The notes beneath the pieces were generated by a model. The model had not been told where the DNA came from. It did not search any database and saw nothing but the letters and a program-made list of their open reading frames with translations. Source: JAHELQ01 sp965603365 (lineage in GTDB: Bacteria; Acidobacteriota; Aminicenantia; UBA2199). From it: a DNA stretch of 11,085 nucleotides. Position numbers and translations under genes: made by a program. This document shows, in pieces, positions 1 to 7,752 of this stretch. The first letter of the stretch is position 1, and each line of letters opens with the position of its first letter. The stretch spans positions 1-11,085 of the forward strand of contig CBFDCR010000115.1 of assembly GCA_965603365.1 (NCBI GenBank), in the 5' to 3' direction.

Positions 1-66
1 AACAGAATAAGAAGTGGGAAGAACAGAGGATCGAACAGAATAAGAAGTGGGCTGAGAATCAGAAAG
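1..66 (+). repeat. 33-bp direct repeat coding for coiled-coil hendecads
   Basis: The 18-mer AACAGAATAAGAAGTGGG occurs at 1-18 and exactly again at 34-51, giving a 33-bp (11-codon) period inside the DUF3782 reading frame. Eleven-residue periodicity suits a coiled coil. More copies may lie left of the window. Confidence 0.8.
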
Positions 67-515
67 AGATAGAGAAACTCTATATAACGATTAACCGGAA
101 GCACGACACCACCCTGGGTGCCCTGGGCGCACGATGGGGACTTCGTACAGAAGCCTCGTTTCGCAATGCCTTGAAGGATATATTGAAAGATTTTGATATA
201 AAGGTACTGAATATAAAAGAATATGATGAGGAAGGGGAGGTGTTTGACCGCCCCGAAGAGATTGAACTGGATCTCATCCTGATAAACGGCATGTTGATCA
301 TCGCCGAAATCAAGTCCTCCCTGAGCCGGGGCGATATGTATATTTTTTATAAAAAGGCGAAGTTTTATGAGAAGATCCATCGACGTCAGATCGACCGTTT
401 GGCCGTGATCTCTCCCATGGTGGACGATAAGGCACTCGAGGCAGCAGAGAAATTGGGAATCAAGGTTTACAGCTATGCCGATGAGATGGGAGAAGATATT
501 GCCAGGGAGTCATAG
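3..515 (+). CDS. DUF3782 family protein, PD-(D/E)XK nuclease-like (5' end outside window)
   Basis: The reading frame is open to the left edge, so the start is missing; the TTG at 171 lies inside the conserved domain and is not the start. The visible N-terminal part is charged and helical, with two 11-residue repeats beginning QNKKW, encoded by a 33-bp direct repeat, as in the coiled-coil arm common in this family. The stretch LGALGARWGLRTEASFRNAL (about 108-167) is characteristic of DUF3782. Further on, an Asp (codon 270-272) followed 12 residues later by E-I-K (codons 306-314) gives the D-X11-E-X-K pattern of PD-(D/E)XK folds. Family knowledge: function is uncharacterised and nuclease activity is inferred from the fold. 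The stop is at 513-515. Confident on family, not on activity. Confidence 0.85.
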   Translation, partial: QNKKWEEQRIEQNKKWAENQKEIEKLYITINRKHDTTLGALGARWGLRTEASFRNALKDILKDFDIKVLNIKEYDEEGEVFDRPEEIELDLILINGMLIIAEIKSSLSRGDMYIFYKKAKFYEKIHRRQIDRLAVISPMVDDKALEAAEKLGIKVYSYADEMGEDIARES

Positions 516-527
516 CTCCTCATGGTC

Positions 528-551
528 TGACCGCTATTGTCAATTTTTTTT
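528..551 (+). terminator. weak candidate intrinsic terminator after the DUF3782 gene
   Basis: A 4-bp stem TGAC (528-531)/GTCA (539-542) is followed by eight T residues at 544-551. The stem is short, so this is a tentative call based on position just after the stop codon at 515. Confidence 0.3.
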
Positions 552-557
552 GGGGGT

Positions 558-586
558 TTGAAAAATACTCAAATTTGTTGCATAAT
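558..586 (+). promoter_or_regulatory. sigma70-type promoter of the hydrolase-PFK operon
   Basis: TTGAAA at 558-563 and CATAAT at 581-586 are separated by 17 bp, each matching consensus at five of six positions. Expected transcription start is near 593, leaving about 50 nt of leader before the hydrolase start at 645. Confidence 0.6.
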
Positions 587-644
587 ATTGGGGTGGAAAA
601 AATACTGGAGATGTAGTGTTTCATAAATAATGACGGAGGTGACG

Positions 645-3596
645 ATGACATACAAGAGAAAACGGCATATGGGTCTGATCCTGTTGGCACCTGGAATATG
701 TTTCATATACTATGGCTGTTTCGCCCCGGGTAGCCCCCAGACAGGAGAGACGGGTATCCGCTCTTTAACTCTCGAATTACAGGATGGCTCGGGCCGAAAG
801 GTTGACAGCCTCGAGCCCGGTAAATCCCTGATGGTAGGGGCGCGGGGCCTCAAATCCCATCAGACTTACCGGTTGGAGTTAAGAGATCAGGCCGGGCAGG
901 TGGTCTCTTTTTACCAGATGACAGCCGATAAAAAAGGCCGGATCGAACCCACCCCGTTGTGGTACCATTCGGGCATCGTGGGCTGCGGCCTGTCGACTGC
1001 CAACACCGGTCGGCCCTATCAATTCCGCACTATGGACGAGGCCCGGAAGGCATTGGCTCAGCAATCCTTTGAACTGTCGGTTCGCAGCCGGGAGGGCAGC
1101 GAAATTTCCCGCCATTCCCTGCCGGTGGCCCGGCCGGACACCCCGAAGATGCCTTTCTTCTATTTCAGCCGCGGCAGCGGTGCCTTAATGAACCGTTATG
1201 TCGAGGGCCGGGACACCGTATATTTAACCGGCCGGAATGTGCCCCCCGGATCGACGGTGCAGATTTTCCTGGTGCCCAACCGATACGCCTGGCGACCGGG
1301 TATGCCGCTTCGGGATGTCCGGCCCCGTTTCTTAAAGGAACCCCACCTGGTTCGCCTGAAGAACAACCGGGATGCCTTTACCGAGCCTCTCTGGTCGGCT
1401 GACAGCACCGGTGTGGGGGCTTACGATGCGGTGGTCCGGGTGAATCGCAGTGACCGCAGTCCAAAACTCTGGCGCACCGATATCGTGACCTATACCCTGG
1501 ATACTGGCATGGTGGTGCAGCAGTTGCCTGAAAACGATTCCCCCGGGGCCGGTAATTTTGATATCGCCGGTCGTCTGGATCGTTATGACGGCTACCCCTA
1601 CTTTAGATACAGTGATGCCTTCGAAGTCGGGGAGCCGCTGTGGGGCGTGGTGGACCCTTTGATGGTGGCCGGTAACCATACTACCGGAGATTATGCGGCC
1701 TTCTATGTCATTCCTCACGGCAGTGCGGCCTCGAGATTGTCGGATGTCACCGAGGGGCTGGAGATAATACCCGTGAAAGGGGGATGTTTTCATTTTTGTA
1801 TGGCCCGGCTCTGGAACAGTCCCAGGAAGGGGAAGTACGATATTGTGGTGGATTTTGGCAGCGCGGCCCCTTCCACAGGCCAATGGCAATCGGATCTTAC
1901 CTTTAACCGGGGCATCGATTTGATCGACCGGGCCGATGAAGTTGGCGCCATAGTATTGAAGGACCCTGCCGGTGACGGCCCCTTTACCGCCAACGCCTAT
2001 TCATACCAGCCCCAGACCAGCGGTGCCAGTGACCCGCTGCGCACCGATGTCTCCATGTACTTCAATACCCCGGATGAGAGTGTCAGCGACACCATGGATA
2101 AGGTGCCGCTGCGGGGTGTCGGCTATTACCCTGCCGGTGCCGGGCCTTTCCCTTTGGTGCTGGTGGTGCACGGCAACCATACCCCCGGTCATCCCAGTCA
2201 CGAGGGCTACGACTATTTGTGTCGACTGCTGGCCGAGCATGGGTTTATCGCCGTGAGCATCGATGAGAATTTTTTGAACGGCCGGGTCTCCGGTGAGATG
2301 GATGCCCGGGCCGTGGTGATTCTGCGCCACCTGCAGTTGTGGCGAAGGTGGAATCAAAACAGGCAGCACACCTTTTACGGCAAGGTAGACTTCAATCGGA
2401 TCGGGCTGTGCGGCCACTCCCGCGGCGGCGAGGCGGTTACCGCAGCCTATTTGTTCAACAAAACACTGCACAATCCCGGGGATTTCTACCACAATTTCGG
2501 CTTTAAGATCAAGGCCGTATGCGCCCTGTCGCCGGTGGATGGCCAGGTGGGTACGGGCTATGATGGGACGCCGATCCGCATCGATGATGCCGATTACCTG
2601 GTGCTGCACGGCAGTCACGATGGGGATGTGTTCACCTTTGAGGGTCAGAAAACCTACGATCGCGCCTTTCCGGAGGCGGCCTCGGCCCGTGGGTTCAAGT
2701 CACTCGTCTGGGTGTATGGGGCCAACCACAATTACTGGAATACGGTGTGGGCCTCCTCTGGCAATGATGCCAGCCGCATTGAGTCGTCCCTGCCCCAGAT
2801 CGGTGAGACCCAGCAGCAGGCCATTGCCCGTGTTTACGTAAGTGCCTTTTTCCAATTGGCCCTGCTGAATCATGAATACGCAAAGGCCCTCAAGACACTT
2901 TTTACCGGTGACATCTCTTTCACTACCCTGCCGGCCCGGGTGACGCTGGTCCACCAGTATAGTGACCGAAGGCGGTTCGACTTGAACCATTATGAAGAGG
3001 ATCACGATCCCCGTACCGGCAGTTACCCCGGGGTTACCAACAGCACGCTTCGGTTGAATCCCCTGAAGGATCGTGATATAAGCGGCACCTGGTCATGGGA
3101 TACCTGTACGTTAAGCAACCCCTATTTCTGCTGGAACCAGACCTCCGCCGTGATTGTGGGCTGGCGCACCGCGTCTGCCGGCTACGTGATTCATCTGCCC
3201 CCCACAATCGACAGGCTGACGGATACCTATCCCTATCTGACGCTGCGCCTCGGCCAGGTCCATGAAAATCCCTCTTCCCTGAACCAGGCGGGACAGGACA
3301 AAGACCTCTCCATCCAACTGGAGGTGAAGGCCTCTGCCTATTCGGGCCTCACCCAGGCTTTAAACGTTTCCAGCCTGGCCAAACTGCCTTATCCGGTTCC
3401 CACCGATTTAAATTTGGGCAAATGCCGGCAGAAGGATGTGACCAAGTCCGTCATGAAAACGATTCGTATTCCCCTCCAGCGTTTTATTACCCATGTAAGG
3501 GAGGCGGGTTTACCGAATATCGTCAGTATAAAGTTCCGGTTTGACCAATCCTTCACCGGCCTGATGGTAATGGATGATATCCAGCTCAGCCAATAA
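645..3596 (+). CDS. exported multidomain alpha/beta hydrolase (983 aa)
   Basis: An in-frame ATG lies at 630, but GGAGGTGA at 635-642 is correctly spaced for the ATG at 645, so I choose 645. The N-terminus (MTYKRKRHMG then a hydrophobic run ending in YYGC) is a signal peptide, possibly a lipoprotein signal although the lipobox is poor. Residues ~40-460 look like beta-sandwich modules, apparently three related ones each ending in an L-W / G-Y-D pattern. Residues ~465-765 form an alpha/beta hydrolase: HG oxyanion motif at H509, nucleophile elbow GHSRGG with Ser592, acid in HGSHDGD (Asp659 or Asp661), His695 in GANHNYW. The catalytic triad is complete. Residues ~800-983 form a beta-rich tail ending in a galactose-binding-like pattern (IRIPLQRF...DDIQLS). 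It is first in a likely operon. Substrate is unknown; esterase, lipase or peptidase-like activity are all possible. Confidence 0.85.
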   Translation: MTYKRKRHMGLILLAPGICFIYYGCFAPGSPQTGETGIRSLTLELQDGSGRKVDSLEPGKSLMVGARGLKSHQTYRLELRDQAGQVVSFYQMTADKKGRIEPTPLWYHSGIVGCGLSTANTGRPYQFRTMDEARKALAQQSFELSVRSREGSEISRHSLPVARPDTPKMPFFYFSRGSGALMNRYVEGRDTVYLTGRNVPPGSTVQIFLVPNRYAWRPGMPLRDVRPRFLKEPHLVRLKNNRDAFTEPLWSADSTGVGAYDAVVRVNRSDRSPKLWRTDIVTYTLDTGMVVQQLPENDSPGAGNFDIAGRLDRYDGYPYFRYSDAFEVGEPLWGVVDPLMVAGNHTTGDYAAFYVIPHGSAASRLSDVTEGLEIIPVKGGCFHFCMARLWNSPRKGKYDIVVDFGSAAPSTGQWQSDLTFNRGIDLIDRADEVGAIVLKDPAGDGPFTANAYSYQPQTSGASDPLRTDVSMYFNTPDESVSDTMDKVPLRGVGYYPAGAGPFPLVLVVHGNHTPGHPSHEGYDYLCRLLAEHGFIAVSIDENFLNGRVSGEMDARAVVILRHLQLWRRWNQNRQHTFYGKVDFNRIGLCGHSRGGEAVTAAYLFNKTLHNPGDFYHNFGFKIKAVCALSPVDGQVGTGYDGTPIRIDDADYLVLHGSHDGDVFTFEGQKTYDRAFPEAASARGFKSLVWVYGANHNYWNTVWASSGNDASRIESSLPQIGETQQQAIARVYVSAFFQLALLNHEYAKALKTLFTGDISFTTLPARVTLVHQYSDRRRFDLNHYEEDHDPRTGSYPGVTNSTLRLNPLKDRDISGTWSWDTCTLSNPYFCWNQTSAVIVGWRTASAGYVIHLPPTIDRLTDTYPYLTLRLGQVHENPSSLNQAGQDKDLSIQLEVKASAYSGLTQALNVSSLAKLPYPVPTDLNLGKCRQKDVTKSVMKTIRIPLQRFITHVREAGLPNIVSIKFRFDQSFTGLMVMDDIQLSQ

Positions 3597-3615
3597 ATCG
3601 ACAAGGAGAAAGACG

Positions 3616-4083
3616 ATGAACACAAAAATGAAGTCTTCATGGCCAAAATACGGGGCGGTGCTCCTGTTTTGCCTGCTCGCTCTCACCGTTTTTTCGGATG
3701 AGCAGAAGAGATCGCCGGACCCAATCACGATTACGGGCTACGATATCTATGAGCAAAAACTGAAAGGCCCGATGACGGTGATGGATGTCCACGGCGCAAA
3801 GAGAACATACACAAAAGTGTATGTGGTGGAACTCAAGGGCCAGTTTGGCGAGCCCGCCGCGATTCCGCTGGATATTTTTATCGGCGATTACAAGATCCCC
3901 GAATACGGCGGCAGCAAAGAGGGGGTCTATTTTAAGATATACGATAAAAATTTGCTGAACCGACTGGACAAAAAGCCCTTTGGCTACGGCTATCAGAACC
4001 AGAAGATCAAGACCCTGGGGTTGAGGTTTAAGCCGGGTATGCTCAAACCCTTTAAAACGTTTAAAGAGAAGGATTCTCGGTGA
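3616..4083 (+). CDS. small exported protein of unknown function (155 aa)
   Basis: The ATG at 3616 follows AAGGAGAA (3603-3610) with proper spacing, 19 nt after the hydrolase stop; the upstream in-frame ATG at 3574 would lie inside the hydrolase gene and has no ribosome site. A basic start and hydrophobic core (KYGAVLLFCLLALTVFS) indicate a Sec signal peptide or membrane anchor. The mature part is rich in beta-prone segments (ITITGYDIY, VYVVELKGQFG, YFKIYDKN) with many Lys and Tyr and a basic C-terminus. No family is recognised. Its stop codon overlaps the PFK start by four bases (GTGA), so its translation is probably coupled to that of PFK. Confidence 0.75.
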   Translation: MNTKMKSSWPKYGAVLLFCLLALTVFSDEQKRSPDPITITGYDIYEQKLKGPMTVMDVHGAKRTYTKVYVVELKGQFGEPAAIPLDIFIGDYKIPEYGGSKEGVYFKIYDKNLLNRLDKKPFGYGYQNQKIKTLGLRFKPGMLKPFKTFKEKDSR

Positions 4084-6299
4084 AGGGTGAGGAGAGTCAA
4101 ACAGCCTGTATCGGCGTGCTCACCAGTGGGGGCGATGCCCCCGGCATGAACGCGGCGGTGCGGGCTGTAGTCCGTACCGCCTTGCATCTGGGCGCCGGTG
4201 TATTTGCCGTCCGGGACGGTTACCAGGGCCTGGTAACCGGCGGCGACCGGATTGTCAGGATGGAGCGGAAGTCGGTGACCGGTATTATTCAAGAGGGCGG
4301 CACCATCCTGGGTTCGGCCCGCTGCCAGGCATTTATGAGTCGCCCGGGCCGGCTCAAGGCGGCACACCATCTCCTGGAACGGGGCATCGATCGGCTGGTG
4401 GTCATCGGCGGCGACGGCAGCCTCAGCGGTGCCGAGGCCCTGTACCGGGAGTGGCCCGGACTGGTAGAAGAACTGGCGGACGGCGGTTACATCGACAAGG
4501 AGAGGGCCGCCCGTCATCCGTTGTTACACATCACCGGACTGGTGGGGTCGATCGACAACGATATGCACGGTACAGATCTGACCATCGGTGCCGACACCGC
4601 CCTGCACCGTATTATAGAGGCGGTGGATGCCATCTACGATACCGCTGTGGCCCACCAGCGCACCTTCGTGGTCAAGGTAATGGGGCGGCGCTGCGGCTAC
4701 CTGGCCCTGATGAGTTCCTTAGCCACCGGTGCCGATTGGAAATTGATTCCCGAGAACCGACATCCGGCCGGGAAGTGGAAGCAGGAGATGTGCGATGCCC
4801 TGAAGGCCGGCATCGAGGCGGGACGGCGGGCCACCATCGTGATCCTGTCCGAGGGGGTCCTGGACAGCCGGGGCAAACCCATAGACGTGGATGATGTCAG
4901 GGAGGCGCTGGAACAGGGGCTCGGCGTCGAGGTGCGGGTCACGGTCCTGGGCCATGTGCAGCGGGGCGGCAATCCCAGTGCCTTTGACCGCATCCAGTCC
5001 AGCCTGCTGGGTTATGCCGCGGCCCGGAAAATGATAGCCGGGAAACTGCCCTATAATCCCTGTCTGATCGGTATGAAAGGGGAAAAAATAGTCTATTCCG
5101 ACCTGGGGATTGAGCTGAAGAAAACCCGGGCGGTGGCCGAGGCCATAAAGGCGGGTCACCACGGCCGGGCCAGGAGACTGCGGGGCCCGTTTTTTCAGGG
5201 CGCGTTCCGGGCCATCACCGTTTTAAAGAGCCCCGAACCCAGGAAACCGCAGCACCGCGGTGGGTCACGGCGGCTGGCGGTGATTCATTCCGGTGCACCG
5301 GCACCGGGCATGAATACCGCGGTACGGGCGGCCGTCCGCTTCGGCATTGCCCGGGGCCATACCATGATGGCGGTTCAGGGCGGTTTTGACGGCCTGGTTC
5401 AGGGCCATATCCGGCAGATTGATTGGATGGGGGTCAACGGTTGGGCCGTGAATGGGGGGGCCAACCTGGGCACCGGCCGCGCGGTTCCCCGGCAAGAGGA
5501 AGATTTCGCTGCTATTGAGAAAAATCTGTCCGCCTCCGGTATCGACGGTCTGATCGTGATCGGCGGCCTGTCCGGCTGCCGGGGCGCATTGAACATCTGG
5601 AAAACATGCCAAAAACCCGACGGCGGCAAACTGGCCGTCGTCTGCCTGCCCGCTACCGTGAGCAACAACCTGCCGGGCACCGAGGTCAGCGTGGGGGCCG
5701 ACACCGCGCTCAACAACATCGTGGAGGCAGTGGATAAGATCAAGCAGTCGGCCGTGGCCTTGCGCCGCTGTTTCCTGGTGGAGGTGGCGGGCCGCTACTG
5801 CGGCTACCTGGCCCTGATGTCGGGTCTGGCCACCGGTGCCGAACGGGTCTACCTCCACGAAGAGGGGTTCACCTTGAGGGATCTGCAGCGGGACCTGGAT
5901 TTTTTGAAGAGAAGTTTTCAACAGGATCGGCAGTTGGCCCTGCTGATCCGCAGCGAACGGGCCCACAACGCCTATGATACGGCCTTCATGAAGACCCTCT
6001 TTGAAGCCGAGAGCGAAGGTATTTTCAGCGTGCGGCAGTCGCTGCTGGGACACCTGCAACTGGGGGGCAGTCCTTCTCCCTTTGACCGCATCCTGGCCAC
6101 CCGACTGGCGGATGAGTGTATCAAATTTATGGATCGCCAGATCGGTAAAGACGGCCAGGCTGGGTTTTTGGGTTTAAAAAACGGCAGGGTCAAAGTCTAC
6201 GATCTTTGTGACCTGGATGCCCTGGTGGATGAGCAATATCAGCGGCCCCGCCAGCAGTGGTGGCTCAAGTACCGAATCCTCAACAGATTCCTGGTTTAG
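4080..6299 (+). CDS. pfkA: ATP-dependent 6-phosphofructokinase, tandem eukaryotic-type (739 aa)
   Basis: Phosphorylates fructose 6-phosphate to fructose 1,6-bisphosphate in cytoplasmic glycolysis. The GTG start at 4080 overlaps the upstream stop (GTGA), with AAGGA at 4069-4073. Two PFK domains are fused, about double the usual bacterial ~320 aa. The N-half (1-~375) carries LTSGGDAPGMN, GGDGS (110-114), GSIDND (156-161, catalytic Asp159), MGR (201-203) and GHVQRGG (His292, Arg295), so it should be catalytic. It also has the insertion between GGDGS and GSIDND and the Ser in place of Thr seen in animal and fungal PFKs. The C-half (~397-739) has GGLSGC where GGDGS should be (Leu497) and TVSNN (526-530) in place of TIDND, so catalysis is lost as in eukaryotic regulatory halves. 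It ends with QWWLK, also typical of eukaryotic PFKs. The operon context with exported proteins is unusual. Confidence 0.96.
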   Translation: MKGEESQTACIGVLTSGGDAPGMNAAVRAVVRTALHLGAGVFAVRDGYQGLVTGGDRIVRMERKSVTGIIQEGGTILGSARCQAFMSRPGRLKAAHHLLERGIDRLVVIGGDGSLSGAEALYREWPGLVEELADGGYIDKERAARHPLLHITGLVGSIDNDMHGTDLTIGADTALHRIIEAVDAIYDTAVAHQRTFVVKVMGRRCGYLALMSSLATGADWKLIPENRHPAGKWKQEMCDALKAGIEAGRRATIVILSEGVLDSRGKPIDVDDVREALEQGLGVEVRVTVLGHVQRGGNPSAFDRIQSSLLGYAAARKMIAGKLPYNPCLIGMKGEKIVYSDLGIELKKTRAVAEAIKAGHHGRARRLRGPFFQGAFRAITVLKSPEPRKPQHRGGSRRLAVIHSGAPAPGMNTAVRAAVRFGIARGHTMMAVQGGFDGLVQGHIRQIDWMGVNGWAVNGGANLGTGRAVPRQEEDFAAIEKNLSASGIDGLIVIGGLSGCRGALNIWKTCQKPDGGKLAVVCLPATVSNNLPGTEVSVGADTALNNIVEAVDKIKQSAVALRRCFLVEVAGRYCGYLALMSGLATGAERVYLHEEGFTLRDLQRDLDFLKRSFQQDRQLALLIRSERAHNAYDTAFMKTLFEAESEGIFSVRQSLLGHLQLGGSPSPFDRILATRLADECIKFMDRQIGKDGQAGFLGLKNGRVKVYDLCDLDALVDEQYQRPRQQWWLKYRILNRFLV

Positions 6300-6359
6300 C
6301 CCTTTTTTTAAACCAACCGGGAATGGAGCCGTATATATCTTTGTAAAGGAGGCATACCC

Positions 6360-7106
6360 ATGAAAAAGCTTTTAGTGCTTTTTGTCGTTTTAGTTTTCGC
6401 CGTATCGGGACTGTTGGCCGATATGTATATCAAGGAGAAGTTTCACCGGGATGGCTATTATCATGGGGGAATTAACAACCCCGCCGAGGACAGGGAAAAT
6501 GAGATCTGGCTGGCTAAGGATAAAGCCGCTTCCATCAACAGCAGCCGCAAGATTGTGGTGGATCAGGGGGAGAAAAAAATCTATTTTATCGACATGATTG
6601 CCAGGGCCTATGTGGAAGCCCCGATGCCCCTGGACGCCTCCCTAGTTTTGGACGAACAGTTGAAGGGAATATTGCAGACAATCGAAGTTAAGATAGAAAT
6701 CAAGGAGATGGGAAAGAGCCGCAAAATCGATAACCGGAACTGTAAGGGCTATACCATGACTCAGTGGATCATGCAGGGAGAGCAGCGAACCGGTGAAGTG
6801 GAATCCACCATCTGGGCCACCGCCGACGTCTCCTTTCCCCTGGATTTGTATGGGCAGTTGGTTGAAAACCTTTTCCGCCTGACCAGCCGTGACGACAGCC
6901 TGATTCAGGAGTCGAGGAAGGTGAAGGGACTGGTGGTGGAAAGCGAAAATGTCCGCTGGCGGGAAGGATTGGCCGTAAAGGCCAGCCGCCGGGTGACTGA
7001 GATTGCCCAACTGAATCCTGAGGCCGGCGTGTACGGAATACCCCAGGGCTTCACTAAAAACGAGAAGCTCTCCCTCCAGAACCTGCAAAACCTCCTCAAC
7101 AATTGA
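6360..7106 (+). CDS. exported DUF4412-like protein (248 aa)
   Basis: The ATG at 6360 follows AAAGGAGG at 6345-6352. The N-terminus MKKLLVLFVVLVFAVSGLLA is a clear Sec signal peptide with likely cleavage before DMYIKEKF. The mature protein begins with MYIKEKFHRDG, then EIWLAKDKAAS, KIVVDQGEKKIYFIDM and AYVEAP, a pattern resembling DUF4412 and LolA-like periplasmic lipid- or cofactor-binding folds (extended beta strands, then a K-I-Y-x-I-D type segment). The later part (CKGYTMTQWIM, TIWATADVSFPLDLYG) fits the same fold. It lies 60 nt after PFK on the same strand, with no good terminator between, so read-through from the operon is likely. The family call is by pattern only; the export signal is firm. 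Confidence 0.6.
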   Translation: MKKLLVLFVVLVFAVSGLLADMYIKEKFHRDGYYHGGINNPAEDRENEIWLAKDKAASINSSRKIVVDQGEKKIYFIDMIARAYVEAPMPLDASLVLDEQLKGILQTIEVKIEIKEMGKSRKIDNRNCKGYTMTQWIMQGEQRTGEVESTIWATADVSFPLDLYGQLVENLFRLTSRDDSLIQESRKVKGLVVESENVRWREGLAVKASRRVTEIAQLNPEAGVYGIPQGFTKNEKLSLQNLQNLLNN

Positions 7107-7161
7107 CAGGCTTTCAAGATTCTTCGCCTCTTCTGGAGAGTGCTTTTGTGTCTAAAATTAA

Positions 7162-7293
7162 AAAAAGTCTACTATTTTGGCGGCCACAGCCTCTGCTTTA
7201 AATGCCTCATTGCTGACTACGGACCGCGATTTCGATCATCTCAAATCCGATTTTTTAGAAGTCATATATATCGATCCCCACAGCAATAACTAA
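7162..7293 (+). pseudogene. C-terminal remnant of a VapC-type PIN-domain toxin
   Basis: In this frame 7168-7290 reads as a typical VapC tail: LAATASALNASLLTTDRDF, then DHLKSDFLEVIYIDP, with a natural stop TAA at 7291-7293. The TTDRDF motif carries the conserved late acidic residues of PIN ribonucleases. Upstream the frame is closed by TAA at 7159-7161, and no start, N-terminal domain or VapB antitoxin is visible, so only about the last 43 codons survive. It sits immediately before an intact brnT-brnA pair, suggesting replacement or successive insertion of toxin modules at this spot. Confidence 0.7.
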
Positions 7294-7311
7294 AACGGTA
7301 AGACCACTATG

Positions 7312-7340
7312 AAGGGACGTTTTTCGCATGTCCCTTTTTT
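7312..7340 (+). terminator. intrinsic terminator
   Basis: AAGGGAC (7312-7318) pairs with GTCCCTT (7330-7336), extendable by two inner pairs, and the T run continues to 7340. It lies after the VapC remnant and before brnT, insulating brnT from upstream transcription. An upstream in-frame ATG for brnT at 7309 would overlap this hairpin and is not used. Confidence 0.65.
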
Positions 7341-7423
7341 CCCTGGTAGTGAATATGGAATACGATGGAGAGAAGCATCAACCCGTGTGAAAAAGCCTCT
7401 GCGTGCCCTTTCGTTTCTTTCTC

Positions 7424-7452
7424 TTGACATACAATTACAATATAATTATAAT
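7424..7452 (+). promoter_or_regulatory. consensus sigma70 promoter of brnTA
   Basis: TTGACA (7424-7429), a 17-bp spacer and TATAAT (7447-7452) match consensus perfectly. The expected transcription start, 6-8 nt after the -10 box, coincides with the brnT ATG at 7459, implying a leaderless or nearly leaderless mRNA. Confidence 0.8.
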
Positions 7453-7458
7453 GTATGT
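7427..7458 (+). promoter_or_regulatory. probable BrnA operator (inverted repeat over the promoter)
   Basis: ACATACA (7427-7433) and TGTATGT (7452-7458) are perfect 7-bp inverted arms separated by 18 bp, overlapping the end of the -35 and the end of the -10. Between them AATTACAAT (7433-7441) and AATTATAAT (7444-7452) form an 11-bp-spaced near repeat. BrnA antitoxins are known autorepressors of brnTA promoters, so this is the natural operator candidate; binding is inferred. Confidence 0.55.
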
Positions 7459-7752
7459 ATGTTGCCGATTACATTTTCATGGGACGACAAAAAAAACGAG
7501 GCCAATAAAAGGAAACATAACATCTCATTTGAGGAAGCTCAGACAGTATTCTTTGATGAAAATGCCATTGAATTTTTCGATCCTGATCACTCAAAAAGCG
7601 AAGAACGATTCTTGATGTTAGGCATAAGTTACCGTGTGCGAGTTTTAGTTGTCTGTCATTGTTTTCGCAAGGCTGATACTGAAATAAGGATCATATCCGC
7701 CAGGAAGGCAACAAAAAAAGAACAAGCCGTATACTTCGGAGGAAAACAATGA
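7459..7752 (+). CDS. brnT: BrnT family type II toxin (ribonuclease)
   Basis: 97 aa, usual BrnT length. BrnT toxins are RelE-like-fold ribonucleases that inhibit translation and are neutralised by BrnA. The protein shows the family signatures in order: FSWDDKKNEANKRKHNISF near the N-terminus, then FEEAQTVFFDENA, DPDHSKSEERFLMLG in the middle, VLVVCHC and the C-terminal IRIISARKATKKE. The ATG at 7459 places the family's N-terminal WD motif at the expected distance; two other ATGs at 7451 and 7455 are out of frame. No Shine-Dalgarno is present, consistent with a leaderless transcript from the promoter just upstream. The stop overlaps the brnA start (ATGA). It is distinctly AT-richer than the upstream operon, suggesting separate origin. 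Confidence 0.93.
   Translation: MLPITFSWDDKKNEANKRKHNISFEEAQTVFFDENAIEFFDPDHSKSEERFLMLGISYRVRVLVVCHCFRKADTEIRIISARKATKKEQAVYFGGKQ

Noticed and set aside
5265..6059. 264-codon minus-strand frame inside PFK
   Set aside because: Antisense shadow of a GC-rich gene; His/Pro/Gln-rich product without recognisable domains.
6292..6315. Terminator after PFK
   Set aside because: TGGTTTA/TAAACCA can pair, but the T run is in the loop and no T run follows, so it is not a typical intrinsic terminator.
7309..7458. N-terminal extension of BrnT from ATG 7309
   Set aside because: It would span a terminator hairpin and the consensus promoter, and the family N-terminus starts at the ATG at 7459.
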